NCBI RefSeq assembly: GCF_036408795.1
Contig: NZ_JAZGJP010000019.1
Coordinates: forward strand, 1 to 34,284
DNA from: Olsenella_L kribbiana
Lineage (GTDB): Bacteria; Actinomycetota; Coriobacteriia; Coriobacteriales; Atopobiaceae
Length of the DNA stretch: 34,284 nucleotides
Direction of reading: 5' to 3'
Both the position numbers and the translations under genes were made by a program. The notes under the pieces were generated by a model. That model saw only the letters and a list, made by a program, of their open reading frames with translations. It was not told the DNA's origin and did not search any database. Below, one piece after another: positions 23,692-32,029 of this stretch (the stretch's first letter is position 1; each line of letters begins with the position of its first letter).

Positions 23692-24121
23692 GTGTCGGAA
23701 GACAGAGCGCAGCGATGTCAGGGGGATGTCAGCAAGTCGCTATCGCTGGGGCCATCAGAGCTTCCCTCGGATCTGTCGCTGAATCAGTGCCTCAATGGGA
23801 ATGATCCTTGCATTGCCTTGCCAGGGCAGTGCATCTCAAGACTGTCGAAGAGACCGGCGTACGAAGTGGCAGCCATGGTATTCGCGTGCCCATCCCAGGA
23901 GAATGACTCAGCGGCCTGCAGCTTCAGAGGCTTTCTGGAACTTCTCGCAATCCCGAGGCAGGAGGCTCATGTCGGATCTGAATCTGCGTCACCAGATTCA
24001 AGGAACCTGTTCTATGAATCTGCTCCAGCAGGGGAGAGAAGACGGAGCATCTCACACCCAGAATACCGGCAATGGCGCTCCGCTCAAAGCACTTGCGAGG
24101 AATCCAATTTCGGCGCAAGAA
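23692..24121. other. About 430 bases without a recognisable gene
   Basis: Open frames exist on both strands (for example 23692-24138 plus and 23924-24118 minus), but none has a ribosome site, a known motif or the codon pattern of neighbouring genes. One 8-bp inverted repeat, CAGATTCA/TGAATCTG (23993-24022), is visible. It may be a decayed gene or an old insertion beside a tRNA; no integrase or att repeat was found. Confidence 0.55.
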
Positions 24122-24151
24122 AGAGGCGGGCTCCCTGAGGAGCCCGCCTCT
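24122..24151 (-). terminator. Intrinsic terminator of the pknB operon
   Basis: Perfect 13-bp inverted repeat AGAGGCGGGCTCC/GGAGCCCGCCTCT with a 4-base loop. On the minus strand it is followed by TTCTTG. It lies 21 bases after the pknB stop. Confidence 0.88.
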
Positions 24152-24172
24152 GCAGCAAGCATGTGAGCTGAG

Positions 24173-26092
24173 CTATTCGTCCGTTCCGCTGCTGTGTGTG
24201 GAATCGCTCGTATGGGAGCTGTTCGAGCTCGTGCCGGAGTTCGAGGAATTCGATCCGGAGTTGCCCGAGTTCGGAGAGCTGTTCGAGCTGTTGTTGCTGC
24301 TCGAGCTGTTGGAAGAGTTGCTCGAGGAGCTGGAGGGCGATGTGCTGTCGGTCGTGGTCGGCTTGGGTCCGAGGGAGAGCGTAATCTGGACGCTCGAGCC
24401 CTTCTCGAGGGAGCCGGAAGTCGGGTACTGGCGGATGACAGAGCCGGCAGCGACCGTGCTCGAGTATTCGGAGGTCGTACGGACGACCGTGAAGCCTGCA
24501 GACTCAAGCGCCTCCACGGCGTCAGCCTCGGTCTCGCCCACGACATTGGGAACGGTGATGGTCTGAGGTCCGAGGGAGAGGTGGTAGATTATTGTGTCTC
24601 CTGCCTTGGCCGTGGAGCCGGCTGCCTGGTCCTGGGATGCGACATGGCCCACATCGACAGAGCTCGAGTAGACAGAGTCGCCTGCCTGGGCTACAAGACC
24701 AAGGGCAGAGCATTTGGCGCTTGCTTCCTTCGGTGTGCAGTTCGAGAGGTCGGGCACCTCGACGGTTGCGGCAGGCTCCGAGCCCTTCGAGACATGGACC
24801 GTGATTGTCGTGCCTTCAGAGGCGCTCCTTCCTGCATCGGGATCCTGGTCGATGACCTTGCCCTCTTCGACGGAGTCGGAGTAGTCATAGGTGACAGATA
24901 TCGTGAAGAAGCCATCGTACTTGTCGATGGAGGAACGGGCTTCGCTTTCCGTGAGTCCGACAAGGTTCGGGACATCCTTCGTCTGCGCGGTCTGGCTGCC
25001 GAGATAGGTGACGGCCGCATAGGCAGCGATTGCCACAGCGAGGATTGCGACAATGATGCCGATAGCGACATTGCGCCTGTGCTTCGAGCGCTTCTTCTCC
25101 TGCTCTGCAGCTTCGGCCCTTGCAGACTGCTGGCGGAAGCGGGTCGTGCCGCCAGGGACAGCAGAGATCGGAGCGACGGCACGGCCCATCTGCTGGGTCC
25201 TGCCGGCGTTGTTCCTGCCCATGTTCCTCGTCTGGGTGCCGCCGATGACAGAGGTTGCCTCGGAGACAGCGCCAAGCCTGCCTGCGAGGTAGTCCCTGAG
25301 CGTGTGGAAGAGCTCGTCTGCTGTCTGGAAACGGTCCTTCGGATCCTTCTGCATGCACTTCAGGATGATGGCCTCAAGGGCAGGGTCGACGTTCGGATTG
25401 ATCTGGCTGGGCGGAATCGGCTGCTCCTTCACCTGCTTGATAGCGACAGAGATTGCGTCATCGCCGTCGAAGGGGACACGTCCTGTTGCTGCCTCGTACA
25501 TGACGATGCCAAGGGAATAGAGGTCGGAGGTAGGCCCGAGCTCCTTGCCCTGCGTCTGCTCGGGAGAGACATAGTGGGCCGTTCCCAGAACCGAGTTGTC
25601 AGTCGTGAGATGGCTGTTCTTGGCGCGGGCGATGCCGAAGTCCATGACCTTGATGTTGCCATCAGGCTGGACCATGATGTTCTGCGGCTTGATGTCGCGG
25701 TGGATGATGTCGTGCTTGTGGGCGACGGAGAGCGCCTGGGCAATCTGGGAGCCGATCTGTGCGACCTTGCGGCAGTCCAGCGCTCCGTGCTTCCTGATGC
25801 CGTTCTTCAGGTCCGTGCCGCGCAGGTACTCCATGATGATGTAATAGGTGTCCCCATCCTTGCCCCAGTCATAGACCGAGACGATATAGGGGCTCTGGAG
25901 CGCTGCCGCTGCCTGTGCCTCCTGCTTGAAGCGGGCAGCAAACGACGGGTCTGCTGCGTACTGGGGCAGCATGGTCTTGATAGCGACGGTACGGCCGAGG
26001 ACCTGGTCAAGGCCGCGGTACACTGTCGCCATTCCGCCTGTGCCGATCTTGTCTTGGACCGCATAGCGGCCACCGAGAACTCTGTTTGCCAT
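24173..26092 (-). CDS. pknB: Ser/Thr protein kinase PknB with PASTA repeats
   Basis: A 639-residue membrane kinase coordinating cell-wall synthesis and division. The kinase domain (about 10-265) has GTGGMATV, K39 (VAIK), catalytic D133 (HRDIKPQN), the DFG motif at 151-153 and activation-loop T163/T164. A juxtamembrane region with Thr/Gln-rich segments precedes one membrane helix (341-363). Three PASTA repeats follow (about 372-585); such repeats bind muropeptides or lipid II outside the cell. The C-terminal 50 residues are a Ser/Asn-rich tail, probably a disordered spacer in the wall. The start codon is preceded by AGGGG that overlaps the stop of a 46-codon upstream ORF. It is the last gene of the minus-strand operon, before a strong terminator. 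Confidence 0.96.
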   Translation of the reverse strand: MANRVLGGRYAVQDKIGTGGMATVYRGLDQVLGRTVAIKTMLPQYAADPSFAARFKQEAQAAAALQSPYIVSVYDWGKDGDTYYIIMEYLRGTDLKNGIRKHGALDCRKVAQIGSQIAQALSVAHKHDIIHRDIKPQNIMVQPDGNIKVMDFGIARAKNSHLTTDNSVLGTAHYVSPEQTQGKELGPTSDLYSLGIVMYEAATGRVPFDGDDAISVAIKQVKEQPIPPSQINPNVDPALEAIILKCMQKDPKDRFQTADELFHTLRDYLAGRLGAVSEATSVIGGTQTRNMGRNNAGRTQQMGRAVAPISAVPGGTTRFRQQSARAEAAEQEKKRSKHRRNVAIGIIVAILAVAIAAYAAVTYLGSQTAQTKDVPNLVGLTESEARSSIDKYDGFFTISVTYDYSDSVEEGKVIDQDPDAGRSASEGTTITVHVSKGSEPAATVEVPDLSNCTPKEASAKCSALGLVAQAGDSVYSSSVDVGHVASQDQAAGSTAKAGDTIIYHLSLGPQTITVPNVVGETEADAVEALESAGFTVVRTTSEYSSTVAAGSVIRQYPTSGSLEKGSSVQITLSLGPKPTTTDSTSPSSSSSNSSNSSSSNNSSNSSPNSGNSGSNSSNSGTSSNSSHTSDSTHSSGTDE

Positions 26093-26101
26093 ATATGACC
26101 C

Positions 26102-26242
26102 CTAAATGCTTCGAGCGGTGATTCTGTCAGTGCTGGATGCAGGAAGATGCGCCTCTTCCTGCGGACCGGATCGGGAAAGGCTCCCGGTTATCGTGCCTCG
26201 GCCCCGGAAGCATCGGGGGAAGGCACCGGCCAGCTTCCTCAT
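26102..26242 (-). CDS. Candidate 46-residue ORF between the SEDS-PBP fusion gene and pknB
   Basis: ATG 26242 overlaps the TGA of the upstream gene (ATGA). The frame is open for 46 codons (begins MRKLAGAFPRCF), is Arg/Ser-rich and ends in TAG nine bases before the pknB ATG, in the pknB frame. It fills the only sizeable gap (147 bases) in an otherwise tightly packed operon. It may be a translated linker ORF that couples translation to pknB, a small protein or chance. No conserved motif. Confidence 0.35.
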   Translation of the reverse strand: MRKLAGAFPRCFRGRGTITGSLSRSGPQEEAHLPASSTDRITARSI

Positions 26243-29106
26243 GATGCGCTCCCTTCTGCCTGGACCTGGAGGCACTGCCTGATGATGGAACCTGCCATCT
26301 TGGCTGCAGAGCCCTCGATGTTCGAGCCGTCTCCTTCGAGGCAGATGGAGATTGCCAGCGTCGGAGAGTCGTAGGGAGCAAAGCCGATGAAGAGCGAATT
26401 GTAGACATTGCCGCCGACCTCGGCCGTGCCGGTCTTGCCGGCAACCTTGACGCCGGAGACGCGGGCACCTGCTGCGGTGTAGCCGTCATCCACGACGCCG
26501 AGCATCGCTTCTGCGACTTCGGATGCCGTCGTGGAGGAGATGGGCTGGCCGAGCGAGCGCGGCTGGGTCGTCGTCGTGGTGACGCCCTCAGGAGAGAGGA
26601 CGTGATCGACGATGTAGGGGTTCATCGCGACGCCGCCGTTAGCGATGGTGGCTGCGACGACAGCGTTCTGCATGACCGTGGTCTGGGGTCCTGCCGGGCT
26701 TGCGTGCTCGCCGACAGGCTGGCCGCAGGCTGCCCATGCCGTCTCCCATTCCGTCATCTCGCTCGGATCGGGCATGAGGGAGGCGACGGTATAGAAGTCC
26801 TGGCCGATCTGCGTGCCGTAGCCGAAGGCGTTCGCATAGCTCACGAGGTTCGCAGAGCCGACCTTGGCGCCGACCTGGCCGAAGGCAACGTTCGAAGACA
26901 TCGACAGAGCGCGCTTCAGCGTGATCGTGCCGTAATTGTTGTTGTTGAAGTTTGTGACCGCCGCGCCGCCGATATCGATCGAGGACTCAGCATCGATCAT
27001 GTCGGTGAGCGAATAGGCGCCCGTATCGAGCGCAGCCGAAAGTGTCACGACCTTGAAGGTCGAGCCTGGTGCATAGAGCGAGTTCGTCGCGCGGTTCACG
27101 AGGGCACTTCCGCCAGAGCTCAGCTGGTCGCCGACCTCGTCGTAGGTATAGGTCGGGGAGGAGGCCGATGCCAGGACCTTGCCGGTCGAAGGATCGAGGA
27201 GCACGACTGCGCCGGTCCAGCCGTCAAGTGCCTCCTCGCAGATCTCCTGCATCTGCGAGTTGATGGTAAGGACGACCGAGGACCCTGCCTGCGAGACGCC
27301 TGCCAGGGAGTAGAGGGCAGACTGCCAGGTCGAGTAGTCCTTGTGGCCTGTGAGCGTCTCGTTCATCGAGGATTCGATGCCGGTCGAGCCATACTGCGTC
27401 GAGAGGTAGCCGACCGTGTGGATCGCAAGGTTGCCGTTCGGATAGGTGCGGACATAGGTGCCGTCGGACTGCTGGATGCTTTCGGCCAAGGTCACGCCGT
27501 CGCTTGTCATGATCGCTCCGCGCTGCACGTGCGAGCTCTTTGCGATCGTGTGGTTGTTCGAAGGCATCGACTGGATGGTCTCTGCCTTGACGACCTGGAT
27601 ATAGGTGAGGTTGCCGATGAGCGCGGCAAAGAGGAGCGTGAAGACCGTGATGAGCGCTGTGAGGCGCTTGCCGAGGGCAACACGTCCGAGGACGCCCGAC
27701 TCAGCCGTCTGGAGCTTGAAGCGGCCACGGGCATGGCTACCCTGCACGACGGCAGAGGCATGTGCTGCATTGCCGTCGACGACAGGCGTCTGGGACGTCG
27801 TGAGCGATGTCATCTCCTGCTCGCGTCCTGTCGCCTCGTCGCCGCACTTGAGAAGAAGGCCGACAGCGATGAAGCTGGAGAGGAGGGAAGAGCCGCCCTG
27901 GCTCATGAACGGCAGCGTCACGCCCGTCATGGGCAGGAACTTCGTGACGCCTGCGACGATCAGGAATGCCTGGAACGAGATGGCCGTCGTAAGGCCGACT
28001 GCCATGAATCCTGCGACATCGGACTTTGCACGTGCTGCCGTGGCATAGCCGCGGACTGCAAGGAGCATGAAGGCGATGAGGATGGCGGAAGCACCAAGCA
28101 GGCCCATCTCCTCGCCGATGGCAGAGAAGATGAAGTCGGACTCGACGATAGGCACGTAGTCGGCAAGACCGCGGCCGATTCCGGTGCCCACCAGGCCGCC
28201 GTCAGCAAGCGAGTAGAGCGACTGCACGATCTGGTAGCCCGTGCCCTGCGCATCCGACCAGGGGTCGAGCCAGATGGCGACACGGACCTGGACATGGTCG
28301 AAGAAGTGGTAGCAGAAGACCGCGCCGATTGCGAGCAGCACGAACGAGATGAGGACGAAGGAGAGGCGTCCTGTTGCCACATAGAGCATGACGACAAAGA
28401 TCACGAAGAAGAGAAGGGCGCTGCCGAGGTCGCGCTCGAAGATGACGACAAGAAGGCTGAGTCCCCACATCGCAAAGACCGGGGCAAGCATCCTTGGCTG
28501 GGGGAGGGCCAGAGGTCCGAGCTTGCGCGTGGAGGCGGAGAGAAGCTCCCTGTTCTCTGCCAGGTAGCAGGCAAGGAAGATGACAAGCAGGACCTTTGCG
28601 ATCTCGCCCGGCTGGAACGAGAAGCCGCCGAATTCGATCCAGAGCTTGGATCCATAGTGCTCCGTGCCGATGACCATGGGCAGGAGCAGCAGGACGACGC
28701 CTGCGATGCCGAAGGTGAACTTGTATTGGGCCAGATCGTCGATGCTCTTCACGAAGAAGAGGACCAAGATCATGGCGATGACGGAGAGGAAGAGCCAGAC
28801 GACCTGTCCTGTCGCTGCATCAGGCGCCAAGCGCTGCACGAACGTTATGCCTATGCCCGAAAGCAGGAAGACTATCGGCAGGATCACCGGGTCTGCGCCT
28901 GGAGCGAGCTTCCTCACAGCGATATGAGCGACGGCAAAGGCAGCGAAGAGGCCGATGGGGATGGAGAGCGAGCTTGCCGTGAGCTCGGTTCCCGTGTTCA
29001 TGACATACATCGCATAGATGAGGGTGACCGGTATCGCAGCTGCGATGAGAAGAAGCAGCTCGGTCGTGCGGCGGCTGCCGCCCTGTTTGCTCCTCTGGTA
29101 TGCCAT
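26239..29106 (-). CDS. Fused SEDS glycosyltransferase (FtsW/RodA) and class B penicillin-binding protein
   Basis: A 955-residue bifunctional cell-wall synthase. Residues 1-420 are a polytopic SEDS protein with the family core DPWSDAQGTGYQIVQS (281-296), GGLVGTGIGRG and ESDFIFSAIGEEMG (322-335); SEDS proteins polymerise glycan from lipid II. A linker (420-475) and a further membrane helix (about 484-502) lead to a transpeptidase with active-site S682-T-F-K685, S737-S-N739 and K891-T-G893, which crosslinks peptides. In most actinobacteria this operon has separate rodA and pbpA genes; here they form one frame with no internal stop. All catalytic motifs of both halves are intact. The start lies two bases after the pstP stop, so translation is coupled. 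Confidence 0.92.
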   Translation of the reverse strand: MAYQRSKQGGSRRTTELLLLIAAAIPVTLIYAMYVMNTGTELTASSLSIPIGLFAAFAVAHIAVRKLAPGADPVILPIVFLLSGIGITFVQRLAPDAATGQVVWLFLSVIAMILVLFFVKSIDDLAQYKFTFGIAGVVLLLLPMVIGTEHYGSKLWIEFGGFSFQPGEIAKVLLVIFLACYLAENRELLSASTRKLGPLALPQPRMLAPVFAMWGLSLLVVIFERDLGSALLFFVIFVVMLYVATGRLSFVLISFVLLAIGAVFCYHFFDHVQVRVAIWLDPWSDAQGTGYQIVQSLYSLADGGLVGTGIGRGLADYVPIVESDFIFSAIGEEMGLLGASAILIAFMLLAVRGYATAARAKSDVAGFMAVGLTTAISFQAFLIVAGVTKFLPMTGVTLPFMSQGGSSLLSSFIAVGLLLKCGDEATGREQEMTSLTTSQTPVVDGNAAHASAVVQGSHARGRFKLQTAESGVLGRVALGKRLTALITVFTLLFAALIGNLTYIQVVKAETIQSMPSNNHTIAKSSHVQRGAIMTSDGVTLAESIQQSDGTYVRTYPNGNLAIHTVGYLSTQYGSTGIESSMNETLTGHKDYSTWQSALYSLAGVSQAGSSVVLTINSQMQEICEEALDGWTGAVVLLDPSTGKVLASASSPTYTYDEVGDQLSSGGSALVNRATNSLYAPGSTFKVVTLSAALDTGAYSLTDMIDAESSIDIGGAAVTNFNNNNYGTITLKRALSMSSNVAFGQVGAKVGSANLVSYANAFGYGTQIGQDFYTVASLMPDPSEMTEWETAWAACGQPVGEHASPAGPQTTVMQNAVVAATIANGGVAMNPYIVDHVLSPEGVTTTTTQPRSLGQPISSTTASEVAEAMLGVVDDGYTAAGARVSGVKVAGKTGTAEVGGNVYNSLFIGFAPYDSPTLAISICLEGDGSNIEGSAAKMAGSIIRQCLQVQAEGSAS

Positions 29107-29108
29107 GG

Positions 29109-30437
29109 CTACTCACCCTGCCCTTCCTGTGTGCTGCTCTGTGCCGTGTCTGTCGTGGATGTGTCCTGGGATGCGTTCGTGTCAGCAGACGTGCTCTCCT
29201 GCGTTGTGTCGGTCGTCGAGGACTTCACGTCGGAGGCGACGGCTGCAGCGCTTGTCTTCTCTGCGTCGATCTGCTCGTGGTAGGAATTCACGGCAGAGAG
29301 GGCCTGCTCCTCGGACTCCATGCGAATGCCGCCCTGGGCAAGCTGGGACTGGACAGCCTGGGGGAGGTCATCGACCTCGACCGAGGTCGTCTCGACGAGA
29401 TACGACAGCGGCACGTTCAGTATCTGGGCATCGATGCCCTGGTAGATGCCGACAGTCCCGCCGTTGTTGCCGAGATACCACGAAGAGTCGACGATGTTCA
29501 CGCCGATGACGGCGCCAAGGCCGAAGAGGATGGCAAGCACGATGACCCAGACGAGCGCCTGGCGCTTCCTGATCTTGGCATGGCGTGCCGCTGTCCCGTC
29601 ATCCTCCACGTCGACAACGATGACCGTGACGTTGTCGTGGCCACCGCCTTCGAGGGCTGCAGAGACAAGGGTGTCGGCTGCTGCCTGTGGCGTTGCGCAG
29701 GAGATGGTAACAGATTCGATCTTGGCATCGGGCACCATGGATGAGAGGCCATCGGAGCAGATGATGATGCGGTCTCCCGCATGGACATCGAGCGTGAAGT
29801 GGTCTGCATACATGTCCGGGTCCGAGCCGAGGGCACGTGTGATGATGGAGCGGGAAGGATGGACCCTTGCCTCGTCTGCCGTGATCTCTCCGGCATCGAC
29901 AAGCTCCTCCACATAGCTGTGGTCGTGCGTGATGCGCACAAGGACGCCGCCGCTCAGGAGATAGACACGGGAGTCGCCGACATGCGCCACGGCCATGCGG
30001 CTGCCGTCGATCACGACAGCGGAAGCCGTGCAGCCCATGCCGTCCCTGCCCTGTCCCGACTGGGCAGCAGAAATGATGGCAGAGTTTGCCTCCTCGATGG
30101 CAGCGCCGAGGCGTGCATCGTCTGCGGTATCGGGGGCAAGCTGCGAGATCGTGCGGACTGCTATGGCCGAGGCGACCTCGCCTGCGGCATGGCCGCCGAC
30201 GCCGTCGCAGACGGCAAAGACCGGGTCCTGCACGAGGAAGGAATCCTCGTTGTGGCCGCGGACAAGGCCCACATCGGAGCGGGAGCCCCAGGAGAGATGA
30301 GCGCTGTGGCCTGTGACCACATCGGCATCCATCCTGTCCTTGACAGGCAGAGACTCATGTCCTGGTGCAGGTGCTGGCTCGGGTCTGCGCTCCTCGCCGG
30401 TGTCTGCCTGCTGCTTTTTCGAGAAAGGAAGCCTCAT
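29109..30437 (-). CDS. pstP: PP2C-type Ser/Thr protein phosphatase PstP
   Basis: A 442-residue membrane phosphatase that reverses kinase phosphorylation in this operon. The PP2C domain (about 45-278) has D65 (GHNED), D78-G79 (CDGVGGH), AHVGDSR, D229-G230 (CSDGLSS) and D268-N269 (GGHDNV), the residues holding the metal pair. One membrane helix (about 294-314) is followed by an extracytoplasmic domain beginning WYLGNNGG, similar to actinobacterial PstP, and a Ser/Thr-rich tail. The N-terminal 45 residues are an extra charged extension. The ATG overlaps the fhaB stop (ATGA). Confidence 0.95.
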   Translation of the reverse strand: MRLPFSKKQQADTGEERRPEPAPAPGHESLPVKDRMDADVVTGHSAHLSWGSRSDVGLVRGHNEDSFLVQDPVFAVCDGVGGHAAGEVASAIAVRTISQLAPDTADDARLGAAIEEANSAIISAAQSGQGRDGMGCTASAVVIDGSRMAVAHVGDSRVYLLSGGVLVRITHDHSYVEELVDAGEITADEARVHPSRSIITRALGSDPDMYADHFTLDVHAGDRIIICSDGLSSMVPDAKIESVTISCATPQAAADTLVSAALEGGGHDNVTVIVVDVEDDGTAARHAKIRKRQALVWVIVLAILFGLGAVIGVNIVDSSWYLGNNGGTVGIYQGIDAQILNVPLSYLVETTSVEVDDLPQAVQSQLAQGGIRMESEEQALSAVNSYHEQIDAEKTSAAAVASDVKSSTTDTTQESTSADTNASQDTSTTDTAQSSTQEGQGE

Positions 30438-30847
30438 CGACGTCCGACCTTGAGAATCGTATCGCCGATCTGCACCTCATCCCCGTCGCGCAGGGTGACC
30501 GGCTGGTCTATGAGCTTGCCATTGACGAGGGTGCCGTTCGTCGAGCCAAGGTCCTCGAGCACGAGTGCCGGTCCCTGGAGGGAGAAGCGGGCATGCGTGG
30601 AGGAGACGAAGGGCTCGTCGATCACAATATCGGAGGAAGGGGAGCGGCCGACGACGACCGGTCCCAGGATATCGACGGAAAGGCCGCGCAGGCTCTTGGC
30701 GCCCTTCTCTACGTCGACGCTCCAGATGGCTGCGTCGGTGCGCTGGCCGCGCACGAGGCCGATGCCCGAGCGCATGGCTGCGAACAGGAACAGGTACAGA
30801 AGTACCACCAGCAGGATGCGCCCGAAGAACAGGATGAGGTCGATCAT
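30434..30847 (-). CDS. fhaB: FHA-domain membrane protein FhaB
   Basis: A 137-residue protein with one N-terminal membrane helix (about 4-26) and a C-terminal FHA domain that binds phosphothreonine. The FHA core VVVGRSPSSDIVID, SSTHARFSL and LGSTNGTLVNG is complete. In other actinobacteria FhaB (FipA) helps couple kinase signalling to the divisome. The start codon directly follows the fhaA stop (TAGATG), and the stop overlaps pstP. Confidence 0.94.
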   Translation of the reverse strand: MIDLILFFGRILLVVLLYLFLFAAMRSGIGLVRGQRTDAAIWSVDVEKGAKSLRGLSVDILGPVVVGRSPSSDIVIDEPFVSSTHARFSLQGPALVLEDLGSTNGTLVNGKLIDQPVTLRDGDEVQIGDTILKVGRR

Positions 30848-32023
30848 CTAGCCCTCCCTGAACGTGAGATTCACAAGGCCGATGGTTATGACATCGCCGG
30901 TATGGAGCGCGCACGTCTGGATATCCATATCGTTCACGAGCGTGCCGTTTGTCGAGTTGAGATCCGTGATGTGCCACTGCCTTCCGTCATACGTGAGGCG
31001 GGCGTGGTGGCGGGAGACATTCGGGTCCCTGAGGACGATGCCGCCGGAGTTGCGCTCGCGGCCGATCGGGCACTCAGGTGCATAGGCGGTATAGGTCCTG
31101 CCGCTCTGGGTGTCGATGAGGGTGCAGCTCGGCTGCGTCGGTGCAGGCGGCTGCACCGTGACAGGAGCTGCGGCGCGGGCATTCACGAGCGGCGTTGCGG
31201 CGACCTGCGGACGGAGCATCGTCTTCGGCTCATCCACAGCAGGGGCTGCGGCTGCAGCGCTTGCCGCTGCAGCAGATGCTGCCCTGCGCGGTGCGGAAGC
31301 AGCGACGTGTGCGGCAGATGCGGGCATCTGGGGCGGAATGCGCCTTGCCTCGGGGAACGGCTCCTGCATGATGGGGACAGGAGCAGCAGAGGCGGAAAGG
31401 TCGAGCTCGGAGGAGACGGGCATCACGTCGAGGCCCTGCATCGAGGAATCGTCAGGGGAGATGGCAGATGCCGGCGTTGCGAGCGGTGTTGCCATGCGTG
31501 GCCTGCTCTTCACGGCCTTCCTGCGGTCTGCCTGGGAAGCGCCCTGGGCAACCGATGCCTGAGGCGCCTCTGCGATGGGGGCAGGATGGGCGCCGCCGAC
31601 ACGTGCGATGCCGCCGATGAAGGCAGACTCCTCCTCGCGCAGGCGCATGAGCGTGCGGGCATCGACGTTCTCGGCGAAGACGGAGAACTTGCCGCTCTTG
31701 AGGGAGGGGTCGACCATGAAGCGGACAAGGGGCTTGCCGACGAAGACATAGCCCTTCTTGTTTGCCTGGCCCTCGATGAACTGGGAGATCTCCTCGGTCA
31801 GGTTCGCATAGAGCGGACGCATGACCGCGTCATCATCGGAGGATACGAGGATCGTATAGAGGGCAGGAGCGGTGTTCGCGCCATTGATGAGGAACGTCTC
31901 GTCTTCCATCTCGCGGGCTGCATGCTTCGCGAGCTTCTTGAAGGAGAAGGGGGCCGTATAGCCCTGAGGAGTGGCATCGAAAATCGCGCTCACACGCTCT
32001 TCAAAGATGTTCAGGAAGTTCAT
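30848..32023 (-). CDS. fhaA: FHA-domain protein FhaA (DUF3662 plus FHA)
   Basis: A 391-residue cytoplasmic protein. The N-terminal DUF3662 domain (about 1-125, MNFLNIFEERVSAIFD ... KPLVRFMVDPSLKSGKF) is typical of FhaA. A long Ala/Pro-rich disordered linker (about 140-295) connects it to a C-terminal FHA domain with PIGRERNSGG, VSRHHARL and DLNSTNGTLVN. FhaA binds phosphorylated partners such as MviN and links kinase signalling to peptidoglycan precursor supply (known from mycobacteria; assumed here). The ATG is seven bases after the kinase stop. Confidence 0.94.
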   Translation of the reverse strand: MNFLNIFEERVSAIFDATPQGYTAPFSFKKLAKHAAREMEDETFLINGANTAPALYTILVSSDDDAVMRPLYANLTEEISQFIEGQANKKGYVFVGKPLVRFMVDPSLKSGKFSVFAENVDARTLMRLREEESAFIGGIARVGGAHPAPIAEAPQASVAQGASQADRRKAVKSRPRMATPLATPASAISPDDSSMQGLDVMPVSSELDLSASAAPVPIMQEPFPEARRIPPQMPASAAHVAASAPRRAASAAAASAAAAAPAVDEPKTMLRPQVAATPLVNARAAAPVTVQPPAPTQPSCTLIDTQSGRTYTAYAPECPIGRERNSGGIVLRDPNVSRHHARLTYDGRQWHITDLNSTNGTLVNDMDIQTCALHTGDVITIGLVNLTFREG

Positions 32024-32029
32024 GGCTTG

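Noticed and set aside
23692..24138. 148-codon plus-strand frame after tRNA-Arg
   Set aside because: No ribosome site, it begins in the tRNA terminator's T-run, and its composition is unlike neighbouring genes.
24194..29283. Very long plus-strand open frames opposite pknB and the SEDS-PBP gene
   Set aside because: They are antisense to genes with clear catalytic motifs and contain no recognisable domains. High GC and third-position bias explain them.
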